Assembly: GCF_016864555.1 (NCBI RefSeq)
Contig: NZ_CP044011.1
Location: 1,507,501-1,571,500 of the forward strand
DNA length: 64,000 bases
Direction of reading: 5' to 3'
Source of the DNA: Sinorhizobium sp. BG8
Lineage (GTDB): Bacteria; Pseudomonadota; Alphaproteobacteria; Rhizobiales; Rhizobiaceae
In this document: positions 10,845 to 19,707 of the stretch, piece after piece
Layout of the letters: every line of letters begins with the position of its first letter
How positions within the stretch are numbered: position 1 is the stretch's first letter
Position numbers and translations under genes: made by a program
Notes under the pieces: generated by a model
Seen by the model: the letters and a program-made list of their open reading frames with translations, nothing else
What the model was told of the DNA's origin: nothing
Database searches by the model: none

Positions 10845-11684
10845 CTAGTCTGCGTTCAGATTGCTCACGTCGATGTCGGCCGAGGCGATGTTTTCCTCGA
10901 CATGCGCAATATTGCCGCTGCCAGGGATAGGCAGCATCACCGGGCTGCGTTTGAGAAGCCAGGCAAGTGCTACCTGGCTGGGCTTGAGGCTGTTGCGTCG
11001 AGCGAAATTGTCCAGAGGGGACTGCGTGCCGGAAAGACCGCCGGATGCAAGGGGATGCCACGGTATGAAGCCAATGGCATTTGCCTCGCAGTACACGAGT
11101 ACATCTTCACTCTGACGGTTGGCCACATTGTAGAGGTTTTGGACGGTGCTGACCGGAAAGAGTTGCTGCGCGGCCTTTATTTGATCGACCGATACCTGGC
11201 TCAGGCCCGCGTGCCGGATGATGCCTTCGTCCAGCAATTGTCTGACGGCTGCAAACTGCTCGCCTGTCGGCACTTGCGGGTCTATCCGGTGCAGGTGCCA
11301 CAAATCGATCCGGTCCACGCCGAGTTTCAGGAGGCTTCTTTTTGCCTGCGCAATCAGGTGTTCAGGCCGGCCGTCCGGCCGCCACATGTCGGGACCGTCA
11401 CGCACGAGGCCGGCCTTGGTCGCGACCACCATGCCGTCATAGGGATGCAGCGCTTCGCGTATGAGTTCCTCCGATACGTCAGGGCCGTAGGAATCCGCCG
11501 TGTCGATGAAGTTCACGCCGATGCGCGGTAAATGCCGAAGAAGCTTGATCGCGCCGGCAGGATCAGCCGGAGGACCCCAGTTTCCCGGTCCGGTCAGATG
11601 CAAGGCTCCATATCCCAATCGCGCCACTTCAAGGTCGCCGCCGATGCGGAAGGTGCCGGCACGGGATGCGTTGACGTTCGACAT
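10845..11684 (-). CDS. Aldo/keto reductase
   Basis: This 279-residue soluble NAD(P)H-dependent oxidoreductase has the AKR barrel pattern. The catalytic tetrad is recognisable as Asp and Tyr in FIDTADSYG, Lys in VATKAGL and His in LWHLHRID. The cofactor region near the C-terminus (IPGSGN) is present. AGGAGTGATCTG precedes the ATG. It is the last gene of a minus-strand group with SDR, ABM and VOC genes. The physiological aldehyde or ketone cannot be told from sequence. Confidence 0.93.
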   Translation of the reverse strand: MSNVNASRAGTFRIGGDLEVARLGYGALHLTGPGNWGPPADPAGAIKLLRHLPRIGVNFIDTADSYGPDVSEELIREALHPYDGMVVATKAGLVRDGPDMWRPDGRPEHLIAQAKRSLLKLGVDRIDLWHLHRIDPQVPTGEQFAAVRQLLDEGIIRHAGLSQVSVDQIKAAQQLFPVSTVQNLYNVANRQSEDVLVYCEANAIGFIPWHPLASGGLSGTQSPLDNFARRNSLKPSQVALAWLLKRSPVMLPIPGSGNIAHVEENIASADIDVSNLNAD

Positions 11685-11801
11685 CAGATCACTCCTGTTT
11701 CATCGGATGTTGCGCGGACCACGGACCGATCGGCTGTTCCGGCGTCTTACCCGGGCGGCTGGCACCGACCCGCAGCATCCCCGGTCATCCGGTGGAGAGC
11801 C

Positions 11802-12022
11802 TCATGCCGCTAGCCGTCTCTGGGCCCATGCCTGGTCGATGAAGGCGCTCGCATTCTTGAGCGCCCGCATCCCTTCCGGCAGGATCGCGGCAAGCCTGTG
11901 CCAGACATGAAACATGCCCGGCCACACTTCCAGGGACACTCTAACCCGATTTTCCGCAAGGTACGTCGCCAAACGCATCGCATCGTTCAGCATGACTTCG
12001 CTCTCGCCGATTGCCGCATTTT
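11802..12022 (-). pseudogene. C-terminal remnant of an alpha/beta-hydrolase (esterase)
   Basis: The readable frame gives about 70 residues ending in a normal stop and matching only the last part of HSL/esterase-type alpha/beta hydrolases: a segment like SEVMLNDAMRLATYLAEN, then the catalytic-His region EVWPGMFHVWH and a helical end. The nucleophile domain is absent. Upstream sequence stops looking like hydrolase about 12 bases from the SDR stop codon. This indicates a deletion that fused the SDR downstream region to the esterase tail. It may still be translated from ATG 11993 but would not fold as an enzyme. Confidence 0.75.
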
Positions 12023-12033
12023 CAGCGGCAGAA

Positions 12034-12753
12034 CTATTGGGCGAGATAACCGCCGTCGATGTTCAGCTCGATCCCGGTGACGTAGCTGGCCTCGTCGGAG
12101 GCAAGATAGAGGCAGCCATAGGCGATCTCCATCGGTTTTCCGCCACGCTTCATCGGAGTCATGGCGATGACGGCTTCGTTCAGGTCGGCTGCCTGCGCAT
12201 CGGTGAGCGGTGTGTGTATGAAGCCCGGATGCACCGAGTTGACGCGGATTCCGTCGGAGACATAAGTCATCGCTGCGTTTTTCGACATGTTGCGAACGGC
12301 GCTCTTGGCGGCATGATAGGAGTGCGCACCCGCGACAGCCGCACTACCCCAGATCGATGAGATGTTGACGATCGAACCCGCCTGCTGTTTGCGCATGACG
12401 CGAACTGCCTCCCGCATGCCGAGGAAGACCCCCGTCTGATCGACGGCGATCATCTGCAGCCACTCCTTCATCTCCAGCTTGTCCAGGGGCTCGTACGCAA
12501 TAATCCCGGCATTGTTGATCAGCACGTCAAGTCGCCCGTGCTTTTTTACGATCGCGGCGACCACCGTTGCCCATTGTTCTTCGCTGGTGACATCATGCGT
12601 GACCGTTTCGATGGCCCCGGGATATGGCGTGGGCGGCGGCTTGATGTCGCTGGCAACGACGATGGCCCCCTCGCGATGGAACAGTTCGGCCGTGGCGAAG
12701 CCAATACCGCCTGCGGCACCGGTAACCAATGCAACTTTGCCCTGAAGTCTCAT
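12034..12753 (-). CDS. Short-chain dehydrogenase/reductase (SDR)
   Basis: The 239-residue protein is a classical SDR that oxidises or reduces an alcohol/ketone with NAD(P). TGAAGGIG near residue 12 binds the cofactor, NNAG near 85 stabilises the fold, and Ser (ISSIWGS), Tyr and Lys (SYHAAKSA) form the catalytic triad. The chosen start MRLQGKVALVTG is the usual SDR beginning and has GGAAAGGGG upstream; a longer frame would add 33 atypical residues. It precedes the esterase remnant and follows the ABM gene on the same strand. Confidence 0.93.
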   Translation of the reverse strand: MRLQGKVALVTGAAGGIGFATAELFHREGAIVVASDIKPPPTPYPGAIETVTHDVTSEEQWATVVAAIVKKHGRLDVLINNAGIIAYEPLDKLEMKEWLQMIAVDQTGVFLGMREAVRVMRKQQAGSIVNISSIWGSAAVAGAHSYHAAKSAVRNMSKNAAMTYVSDGIRVNSVHPGFIHTPLTDAQAADLNEAVIAMTPMKRGGKPMEIAYGCLYLASDEASYVTGIELNIDGGYLAQ

Positions 12754-12832
12754 ATCGCAACCCCTTTCCGGTCTGATGGATCTGGTGAATCGCGGTTGTT
12801 GCTTGTCCCCATGCAGCGATCCGAGGCGTCTG

Positions 12833-13261
12833 CTAATTGGCTGCAGGGGCAAGAACTTCCATTCGCATCACTTTCACTCCGCCGTCCGCGAGGTCCGGCA
12901 GTTTGGCAAACCATTCCTGAACATAGGGCATGGCGTTGTGGGCCTCGAAATCCGCTTCGTTGGCGAAGATTTCGTAGAATATGAAGTGCCCGGGGCTCTC
13001 GCGATTTTCCTGGAGAAAATAGACGAGGTTTGCTGGATCGCCGCGGACAAGGTCTATGAGGGGAAGGGTGATGGCGCGCAGTTCCGCTTCCTTGCCGGGC
13101 TTGGCACGGACTTCGGCGACGATCGAGTATGTTCCGCCGGCAATCTTCGTGTAGCCTTGACCCGGGCCCTCCTGGGCGAGTGCGCCAGTATGGAGAACCG
13201 GGCCTGCGAGCAGGCCCGCGAGGACGACTATCGGAATCTTCAGCCGCAGCGTTGTGAACAT
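12833..13261 (-). CDS. Secreted antibiotic-biosynthesis-monooxygenase-like (ABM/YgiN) protein
   Basis: The 142-residue protein starts with a Sec signal peptide (hydrophobic VVLAGLLAGPVL, then GALAQEG), which is uncommon for ABM proteins. The mature part is a single ABM-type alpha/beta barrel domain (YSIVAEVRAKPGKEAELRA at its start, FIFYEIFANEADFEAHN in the middle). Family members are small oxygenases or dimeric binding proteins. It lies between SDR and VOC genes with gaps of 80-95 bases. No substrate can be assigned. Confidence 0.85.
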   Translation of the reverse strand: MFTTLRLKIPIVVLAGLLAGPVLHTGALAQEGPGQGYTKIAGGTYSIVAEVRAKPGKEAELRAITLPLIDLVRGDPANLVYFLQENRESPGHFIFYEIFANEADFEAHNAMPYVQEWFAKLPDLADGGVKVMRMEVLAPAAN

Positions 13262-13354
13262 GTCGGTTCTCCTTTTCCCGCCGAGCGCGGAGCGCTGGTC
13301 CGGCCGCCAAACATGGCTGCCGGCTCTCAGAGTTGATGGTGATGGCTGTTGCGC

Positions 13355-14209
13355 CTACTTGGCGCTTGCAAGCTGCAGATGCGCCGCCAAGGCATCAGAG
13401 AACCGCTTTTTCACGGGTCCAAGCGCCTTGACGAATTCGAGCTGCTCTCCCTCGGGGCCCTTGCAGTAGATCAGCTCCCAGCCATCCGACGGGGCGACCG
13501 TCACCTTGTTGGTGTTGGTGTCGAGGGGAGCAGCCTTTCGTTCCTCTTCAGTCGAAACGCGAATGATGCGATTTGCCCGCACCTGCGTCATTCCGCGTCG
13601 CGCGGACTCGGCCTCCAGATCGGCGATGAACTGGTTGAAGTCGACGTCGTCCCGGATATGGAAGCAGATGTGCATCATTCGCGGGAAAGCCGGGCTCATG
13701 TGCTCGACCGGTTCGGCGAAAGCCTTGGGGCCGCCCATCGGTTGGTCGGCATCGCGATACTGCAAGAGTTCGATCACGACGTTGTCGAACTGGATGAACC
13801 GCACGTCGAGACGTTGCGCGCCACCCCGAAGGTCAGGCACGCCGATCGTCCGCGGATTGACACCGAGCTGATTGGCCAGGATCTCCTGGTCGGCGAGAAG
13901 GGTGTTCTGGACTGCGTCGCCCTGGAAGTCACCGTGGCGAAAGACTTCTGTCCCACCGAGCACGGCGGTATAGAACTCATATGCGCGGTCCATGTTCTGC
14001 ACGGTGAGACCAAAATGCTGTACGCCCTGGAGCCGCGCGCCCAGCGAATTCGGATCGCGGGTCACGACGGGCGTTTCCTCAGCGGACGCGGTTGCGTTGA
14101 CCGAAAGGGCGGCGGCAATTCCACCAATTGCAACGCCTCCGGCTGCGCGCAGGACGGCGCGACGATCTGGATCGTCTAAAGGGGCGGCTGGCTTTTGCTG
14201 GTTCGACAT
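13355..14209 (-). CDS. Tat-exported VOC-family (glyoxalase/dioxygenase fold) protein
   Basis: The 284-residue protein starts with a twin-arginine-type leader (DDPDRRAVLRAAGG followed by a hydrophobic alanine-rich stretch and ASAEE). The mature part has a VOC domain: GVQHFGLTVQNMDRAYEFY opens the first beta-alpha-beta module, and IELLQYRDAD and MMHICFHI carry likely metal ligands. An exported VOC protein beside an exported ABM protein suggests a periplasmic step on an aromatic or quinone-like compound. That is inference. It diverges from the MFS gene. Confidence 0.87.
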   Translation of the reverse strand: MSNQQKPAAPLDDPDRRAVLRAAGGVAIGGIAAALSVNATASAEETPVVTRDPNSLGARLQGVQHFGLTVQNMDRAYEFYTAVLGGTEVFRHGDFQGDAVQNTLLADQEILANQLGVNPRTIGVPDLRGGAQRLDVRFIQFDNVVIELLQYRDADQPMGGPKAFAEPVEHMSPAFPRMMHICFHIRDDVDFNQFIADLEAESARRGMTQVRANRIIRVSTEEERKAAPLDTNTNKVTVAPSDGWELIYCKGPEGEQLEFVKALGPVKKRFSDALAAHLQLASAK

Positions 14210-14282
14210 GGTTTCTTCCTATCGATCACGTGGTGACTGGCGGAATTCTAGCGCTGCCGCGGTTGCGGGTGTTGTTAAGATC

Positions 14283-14299
14283 GGTGAAATCTGGTGAAC
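14283..14299. promoter_or_regulatory. GGTGAA direct repeat in VOC/MFS divergent promoter
   Basis: GGTGAA occurs at 14283-14288 and again at 14293-14298, a 10-base repeat, inside the 204-base gap between the divergent VOC and MFS genes. OmpR-type winged helices usually bind direct repeats spaced about one helical turn. GTGAAC also occurs before the OmpR-type regulator gene at 18540. A regulatory link is plausible but unproven. Confidence 0.4.
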
Positions 14300-14413
14300 G
14301 GAGCCGCGATCCGATCAGTGCTTTCCCGACCGCTGGCCGCGCTTCCGTTCGATGAATTTTTCCGGGCAAGTCGCGCCCCCGCGACGCGACGCTAACAAGG
14401 GCATCGTTCGGAC

Positions 14414-15616
14414 ATGGAAACGACCGTTGGGCGGACCAGACAGATTGCAATCGTGCTGGGTTCAGGCGCGGGGATGTATCTCAGCATCGGCATCGTACTG
14501 ATCTACGGCTTCAGCGTTTTCGTCGTGCCGATCGCAAAAGACACCCAGTGGGATCGGACGGTGGTGGCCGCGGTCGTCGCGCCGATCGCCATTGTAAACG
14601 GTCTCATGTCTCCCGTTGTGGGGGCGCTGACGGATCGGTTCGGCCCGCGCCGGGTGCTAACCGTATCGTCCATATCGATGGCGATCGGCCTGATCGGGAT
14701 CGGGATAGTGTCGCACAGCCTGACGGCTTTCATCGCGGCCGTCGTCGTGGCGAGCCTCATGGGCGCCGCGCAGACCGGCGTGCCATACACCTATGTGGTG
14801 GTTGGATGGTTTTCCGCACGGCGCGGTCTCGCGCTGGGTGTCATGCTTTCCTTTGTGGGGCTCGGGATTGCGACCGTGCCTCCGTTCCTTGCCTTCCTCA
14901 TATCCGTGTGGGACTGGCGCTTCGCCTTCATGGCGGCCGGCCTGATATCGATGGCAATCACCCTTCCGGTCGCGCTGTTCGTTATTCGTGACCCGCCGGT
15001 GGTCCGGGGACCCGACCGTGCGGGTGTCGAGGGCTACACCGTTCGCCGGGCGGGCGAGACTGCAAGCTTCTGGCTCATGCTCGGCGCGTTTTTTCTCAAC
15101 TACTTCGCTGCCGCGGCCGGATCCATTTCGCTCCCTGTCCTGCTGGCGGATCGCGGAGCCGATCCGGCAGCGGCGGCTCTGGTCATGAGTCTCGTGGGAT
15201 TGTCGTTCATTGTAATGCGTCTCGGCTTCGGGGCCTTGCTTGATCGGTTTCCTCCGGTGCCATTGACCAGCCTGGCCTTTCTGTCGCCCGTTGTCGGCCA
15301 TCTCATTCTGTTGAATTCCGAGGGCCTGATCGCGGCCTATGTCAGTGCCGTCTTCTTCGGCCTCGCCACCGGTGCGGAGGGCGACGCAATCGGCTATCTC
15401 CTGTCGAAACGCTTCGGGATGCGAAGCTTCGGAAAACTCTTCGGCATCAACTACATGGCGTTGACCATGGGCGCAGGCCTTGGTCCGGCATTCCTGCACA
15501 TCGTCGCTGCCGGAGGCACACGCTACGACCAGACTTTCATGATCTTTGCGGGCGTTGCAACGATCGCGCCGGTTCTGCTCATGCTCGATCGCCAGACGCG
15601 AACGTTGACACGCTAG
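14414..15616 (+). CDS. MFS transporter
   Basis: This 400-residue inner-membrane carrier has about 12 hydrophobic segments in two halves. The MFS signature between helices 2 and 3 is visible as GALTDRFGPRRV, and a related motif occurs in the second half (GALLDRFPPVP). The type resembles the oxalate/formate or monocarboxylate antiporter-like group. It is divergent from the VOC gene and likely moves the compound handled by the AKR/SDR/ABM/VOC group. Its stop codon overlaps that of the large regulator gene on the other strand (CTAG at 15613-15616). Confidence 0.92.
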   Translation: METTVGRTRQIAIVLGSGAGMYLSIGIVLIYGFSVFVVPIAKDTQWDRTVVAAVVAPIAIVNGLMSPVVGALTDRFGPRRVLTVSSISMAIGLIGIGIVSHSLTAFIAAVVVASLMGAAQTGVPYTYVVVGWFSARRGLALGVMLSFVGLGIATVPPFLAFLISVWDWRFAFMAAGLISMAITLPVALFVIRDPPVVRGPDRAGVEGYTVRRAGETASFWLMLGAFFLNYFAAAAGSISLPVLLADRGADPAAAALVMSLVGLSFIVMRLGFGALLDRFPPVPLTSLAFLSPVVGHLILLNSEGLIAAYVSAVFFGLATGAEGDAIGYLLSKRFGMRSFGKLFGINYMALTMGAGLGPAFLHIVAAGGTRYDQTFMIFAGVATIAPVLLMLDRQTRTLTR

Positions 15617-18540
15617 GAGCTCGGATGTGCATCCCTGCCGCGACGAGCCTGCCGGACAGTGGCAGTGCTTCCCTTGCCGGTATCTCCGATGGCATCGAGG
15701 ATTGCGCGCGCCTTCAAGAGGTCACGGGTGGTGAACCCTTCGCTGAAGCGCCGATAAACCGGAGCCAGAAGTTTGCCACCCCTTTCGCCCTGCCCCGATT
15801 GAAGGCAATGCGCTGCGAGAGAGGTTGCGGCGCGCAGTTCCCATGACAAGGCTCCCTGCCGGTGCGCGAGATCGAGCGCCTGCTCATAGAGGGCTTCCGC
15901 GATTTTCGCTCTTCGGCTGCCATCTTGCTTGAGTGACAGATCAGCCTTGATGCGCAGCAGTTCCGGCATGCACCACATCTCGCCTGTTGATGTTGAAAGC
16001 GCGATTGCCTCGTCGATCGCTACCAGTCCCGCGTCAACTTCTCCATGATCCTCAAGCCCGGCAGCGTAAACACCGATGTAGAAGGGGCAACGCATGCGGA
16101 AATCCGCCGCCAGAAGCTCATCGAGCGCGCTGCGCAAGATGGTCAGCCCCGAAGCATCGCCGCTCTGCAGGAGCCACTCTCCGCGCAGGTATCGGGCCAT
16201 GGCACTCCAGATCGTCATGGCGTGCTCCGCCACATGCGCTTCGATGCCGACAAGCAGGCGCTCCGCATCGGCAAGATCGCCGGTCAGCATCGCGATGGGG
16301 CAGGTGGTGTGGATGACGGCATTGCAGAGTGCGAGTGCGTGGTGAGCGGCGCGTGCCTCCTCGAGCTGACGCTGCGCCAAGGCAATCGCCTTGTCCGGTT
16401 GCCCCTGAAGCCAGACGACGTTTGCAAGAGTTCCCCTTGCGGCGGATCGCGGGTCCAGCTGGAAACGCGCAATGTCCGAGCGGGTGACGGGAGGGACATA
16501 TCGGGAGATCATGCGTTCGAGGTGACGCCGGGCCTCGGCAAAGTCTCCCAGATAGCGCAGTGCGGTTCCGGTCTGCCTGTCGACATTGCTGCGGGCATCG
16601 TGATCGCCGCGATCGGTCGCGAGCCTCCTTATCCTGTCCGCCATCGCCAGGGCCGATTGATGATCGCCCGTCCAGGTGAAGTAGTCACACAATCCCCAAA
16701 GGCAGCTCAGCACGAACTCGGTGTCGTTGAGCACCTCGGCGCAGCCAAGGGCTGTCGTCCAGGCGGCTCGGACCTCGGGTCGTGGGCCGCGCGTATGAAG
16801 CAGGGTGGTGCCGAGTGCCAGATGCAGCTTCATGTCGTCACGCGTGTCACGGAATGGGGCGAAGGAACTGTGAAGGGCGCCCTCGACCCTGGCACGGCAT
16901 TCCTCCGCAAGCGATAGATGTTCCCAGAACGGGATTGCAGCAACGGTGAGTGCTACGCCGATGGCAATGCTGCGGTTTCCGGAAAATGCCCAGTCGAGGG
17001 CGCTGCGGATATCGTCGACTTTGCCCCCATATTCGGCAAGCCACTGGGTCGTCGGACGGATCTTCCATTCTGCTTCGGCGCGTTTGGCGAGTTCAAGAAG
17101 ATGCTCGGCGTGGCGCCGGCGCATGCCGTCGCGCTCGCCGCTATCGGCAAGCTTCCCCAGCGCGTATCGGCGAGTCGTATCGAGCAATCTGTAGTGTGTC
17201 CCGAGCTCGCCTCGCTCGGTCGAAACGAGCGACTTCGCAACGAGGCTTGCAACACCGTGAATGCATTCGGAACGGGCGCGGCCCTTGTCGACCGCTACAG
17301 CGCAGGCCGATTCCAGGCTGAAAGCGCCGGCAAAGATCGAAAGGCGCCGCAGCAGGGCGCGCTCGGGCTCGGCGAGAAGTCCATAGCTCCAGTCCAGCGT
17401 CGCGGCCAAGGTCTGGTGACGACGGTCGCCGCATCGCATATCGCTCCAGACCTCAGATTGATCGGTCAGGAGGTCGAGGAGTTCGGATGTGCTGAACGCA
17501 TCCAGCCGGGGTGCGGCGAGTTCGATGGCGAGGGCCAGGCCGTCAAGCCTGCGGCAGATTTCTGCCACGACCGGCGCATTTGCGTCGTTGAGCGTGAATC
17601 CGCAGCGGCTTCCGGCCGCGCGCTCGACGAAGAGTTCGATAGCCGGGAACGCCAGGGCCTGGGTTGCGGTCACCGCACACTCCTTGGGTGGCGTGTCGAG
17701 TGGCGGCAGGCGATAGACCTGTTCGCCGACAATCCGTATCGATTCGCGGCTCGTGGCGAGTATTCGCACCTTCCCTGCGGCCGCCAGCAGCGTTTGCGAG
17801 CAGGAGGCCACTGCTTCGATCAGGTGCTCGCAATTGTCGAGGACGAGCATGAATGTTCGGTCGGCCGCAAAAGCGGTGATCGCCGCTTCGATGTTCGCTG
17901 AATGCACCCTCAGACCGATCGCCGCGGCGATCGCTGCCGGCACGAGAACGGCGTCGTTCACTATTGCCAGATCAACGAACCAGACGCCCTGGTCATAGGC
18001 TGTCGCCAGTTGCTCGGCGACCGCGAGGGCCAGCCTGGTCTTTCCGATGCCGCCTGGCCCGACGATTGTTAAAAGACGCGACGCCTCAAAACCGCGCAGC
18101 ACCGCTTCGACCGCATCGTTTCGCCCCACCAGCCGGGTCGTTGAAACCGGCAGGTTGTGCGTGCGGGCACCCTGGGACTTCAAAGGGACGGGGACGCCAT
18201 CCTGTCCCGAAACGCGCACGGGCGACACGAACCTGTAGCCCCGGCCGCTCACCGTCGCGATGTATTGCGCGTCGCCCACCGCATCGCCAAGCGCCCGACG
18301 CAGAGCCGCAACGTTTACCTTGAGGTTGCTTTCCTCGACGAAGGTATCCGGCCAGGCGCGCGCCACAAGCTCCGCCTTGCTCACCAGTTCACCGGGGCGC
18401 TCGACCAGCGACGTCAAGATTTCCAGGGCGCGGCTACCCACGCGAACGGCTGTCCGATCTCGGACAAGCGACTGTCGCTCCGGAACAAAGACAAACGGAC
18501 CAAAAGTATAGGAACGCACGACCGAAGCTCCAGGCTCCAT
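15613..18540 (-). CDS. Winged-helix and NB-ARC ATPase transcriptional regulator (975 aa)
   Basis: This large one-component regulator has an OmpR/PhoB-type winged helix at residues 10-108 (RALEILTSLVERPGELVSK, then NVAALRRALGD and ISGRGYRF-like end). An ATPase of the STAND/NB-ARC type follows, with P-loop GPGGIGKT at 161-168 and Walker B MLVLDNCEH near 236, and then a long helical C-terminal region probably of TPR-like repeats. Such AfsR/CadC-like proteins use nucleotide-dependent assembly to switch on nearby genes. Its targets may be the convergent MFS gene and the oxidoreductase group. No membrane segment is evident. Confidence 0.9.
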   Translation of the reverse strand: MEPGASVVRSYTFGPFVFVPERQSLVRDRTAVRVGSRALEILTSLVERPGELVSKAELVARAWPDTFVEESNLKVNVAALRRALGDAVGDAQYIATVSGRGYRFVSPVRVSGQDGVPVPLKSQGARTHNLPVSTTRLVGRNDAVEAVLRGFEASRLLTIVGPGGIGKTRLALAVAEQLATAYDQGVWFVDLAIVNDAVLVPAAIAAAIGLRVHSANIEAAITAFAADRTFMLVLDNCEHLIEAVASCSQTLLAAAGKVRILATSRESIRIVGEQVYRLPPLDTPPKECAVTATQALAFPAIELFVERAAGSRCGFTLNDANAPVVAEICRRLDGLALAIELAAPRLDAFSTSELLDLLTDQSEVWSDMRCGDRRHQTLAATLDWSYGLLAEPERALLRRLSIFAGAFSLESACAVAVDKGRARSECIHGVASLVAKSLVSTERGELGTHYRLLDTTRRYALGKLADSGERDGMRRRHAEHLLELAKRAEAEWKIRPTTQWLAEYGGKVDDIRSALDWAFSGNRSIAIGVALTVAAIPFWEHLSLAEECRARVEGALHSSFAPFRDTRDDMKLHLALGTTLLHTRGPRPEVRAAWTTALGCAEVLNDTEFVLSCLWGLCDYFTWTGDHQSALAMADRIRRLATDRGDHDARSNVDRQTGTALRYLGDFAEARRHLERMISRYVPPVTRSDIARFQLDPRSAARGTLANVVWLQGQPDKAIALAQRQLEEARAAHHALALCNAVIHTTCPIAMLTGDLADAERLLVGIEAHVAEHAMTIWSAMARYLRGEWLLQSGDASGLTILRSALDELLAADFRMRCPFYIGVYAAGLEDHGEVDAGLVAIDEAIALSTSTGEMWCMPELLRIKADLSLKQDGSRRAKIAEALYEQALDLAHRQGALSWELRAATSLAAHCLQSGQGERGGKLLAPVYRRFSEGFTTRDLLKARAILDAIGDTGKGSTATVRQARRGRDAHPSS

Positions 18541-18548
18541 TGGACACG

Positions 18549-18566
18549 GTTCAGTGGTCGGTGAAC
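18549..18566 (-). promoter_or_regulatory. GTTCA-N8-TGAAC dyad before the regulator
   Basis: GTTCA (18549-18553) and TGAAC (18562-18566) form an inverted repeat 9-26 bases before the start of the winged-helix regulator. The half-site matches the GGTGAAC words at 14283-14299. It could be an autoregulatory site overlapping the translation start region. Confidence 0.35.
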
Positions 18567-18710
18567 AATGGTTCCCAAAGACCTCAATGGTGCAGGATAC
18601 TAACCGCTATCAGCCGTTAAACCCAGCGCGATCTGCCGGAGAGGCTTTGCAACGATTCCTTAGTGGATAGCGCGCACGTACTGCCGGGATATGCTTCCGT
18701 GAAAGGATGC

Positions 18711-19424
18711 TCAAATCCCGACCGGAATCTGCAAGCCCTCCGGGGCGGCGTACATCGCCATGTTCTTCCGCGACAGATCCAGATGTGCGCGGATCAGGAT
18801 TTCCCCGCGATCGGCGTCGTGGTTGGCGATCGCATCGATGATCTCGTCGTGCTGACGGGATGCTTCCTCCAGTTCCTCATGCATCTGGGAGTTGTTGGGA
18901 CGGTAGAAGATCTTTCCGATCCTCGCGTGATCGATCAGCAGCCGCCGAAGACTGGGCAGCAGGTAGGCATTGTTCGCGATCTCACCGATACGCAAATGGA
19001 ACTGGTCGTTGTAAAAGACCCGCCCATCGATATTGCCGCTTTGGACGGCGTCCCGAAAGTTGTCCTGGATCTCCCTCAGAGTGGCGATGTCCGCCTTCGT
19101 CGCGACCTCTGCGGCAAGCCGCGTGGTTGCCACATAGATGAGCGGCGCGACGAGGAAGAAATCTCTCAAGGACTGGTAGTTCATCGAGGTTACGCGAGCA
19201 GGTCGATTGGCCTCGAGCTCGATAAAACCTTCGCCTGCAAGTTGGCGCATCGCCTCTCGCACGGGTGGTCGGGACAGACCGAACTCCTCGCTCAGTGCTA
19301 CTTCGTCGAGGACCGAGCCCGGCGCGATCTGCATCGTGAGAATTCTTTGCCGCAGACTGCTGCTGAGAGTAGTCTTTCTGTCTGCGCCCGGGCCTGCTTC
19401 AGCGGGGAATTGGTTTATCGCCAT
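18711..19424 (-). CDS. GntR-family regulator, FadR/FCD subgroup
   Basis: The 237-residue repressor has an N-terminal GntR winged helix (about 18-85; SLRQRILTMQIAPGSVLDE, LSRPPVREAMRQLAGEG) and an all-helical FCD ligand domain (about 90-225). In the FCD part, Asp and His residues in FYNDQFHLRIGEIANN and RQHDEIIDAI are spaced like metal ligands of the family. It faces the DHDPS/oxidase/ABC genes across a 283-base gap that contains matching palindromes. It probably represses them until a pathway acid binds. Confidence 0.93.
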   Translation of the reverse strand: MAINQFPAEAGPGADRKTTLSSSLRQRILTMQIAPGSVLDEVALSEEFGLSRPPVREAMRQLAGEGFIELEANRPARVTSMNYQSLRDFFLVAPLIYVATTRLAAEVATKADIATLREIQDNFRDAVQSGNIDGRVFYNDQFHLRIGEIANNAYLLPSLRRLLIDHARIGKIFYRPNNSQMHEELEEASRQHDEIIDAIANHDADRGEILIRAHLDLSRKNMAMYAAPEGLQIPVGI

Positions 19425-19446
19425 GTCAAACTCCTAGGCGCCGATA

Positions 19447-19467
19447 TTGTCTACAAAAGATAGACAA
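19447..19467. promoter_or_regulatory. TTGTCTA-N7-TAGACAA palindrome, likely GntR operator 1
   Basis: TTGTCTA (19447-19453) and TAGACAA (19461-19467) are a perfect inverted repeat 23 bases upstream of the GntR start. FCD regulators typically bind short AT-flanked palindromes of this size, and the position suits autorepression. The same word recurs at 19584-19590 and, in altered spacing, at 25370-25408. Confidence 0.65.
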
Positions 19468-19569
19468 GTCAATGCGGGTCGAGGCTAAATTGTCAAAGAC
19501 ACGCTGTACGCTCGTACCAGGATCCATGCAACTTCACCGCTTGTCCGCGGCGCCAAAGGGCATGCCTAT

Positions 19570-19607
19570 TGACAGTCTATCAATTGTCTATCTATTGTAG
19601 GCGACAA
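19570..19607. promoter_or_regulatory. Clustered GTCTAT/TTGTCTA words, likely GntR operator 2
   Basis: GTCTAT occurs at 19575-19580 and 19586-19591 (11-base spacing), the second within TTGTCTA (19584-19590), followed by TTGTAG and GACAA up to 19607. The cluster lies about 100-140 bases before the first DHDPS-family gene, as expected for control of the plus-strand genes by the divergent GntR protein. Confidence 0.5.
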
Positions 19608-19707
19608 GTCTACGCAGCGGCTGCCGCTGGCTGAACTTACGCGGCGCGACGGAAAACACGACAAGCCGGCGATCTCTGTGATTGCCCAACCCGGTGGATA
19701 CTGAGCC

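Noticed and set aside
15613-15616. CTAG shared by two convergent stop codons as a special feature
   Set aside because: Overlap of convergent stops through a palindromic CTAG is a common by-product of compact gene packing.
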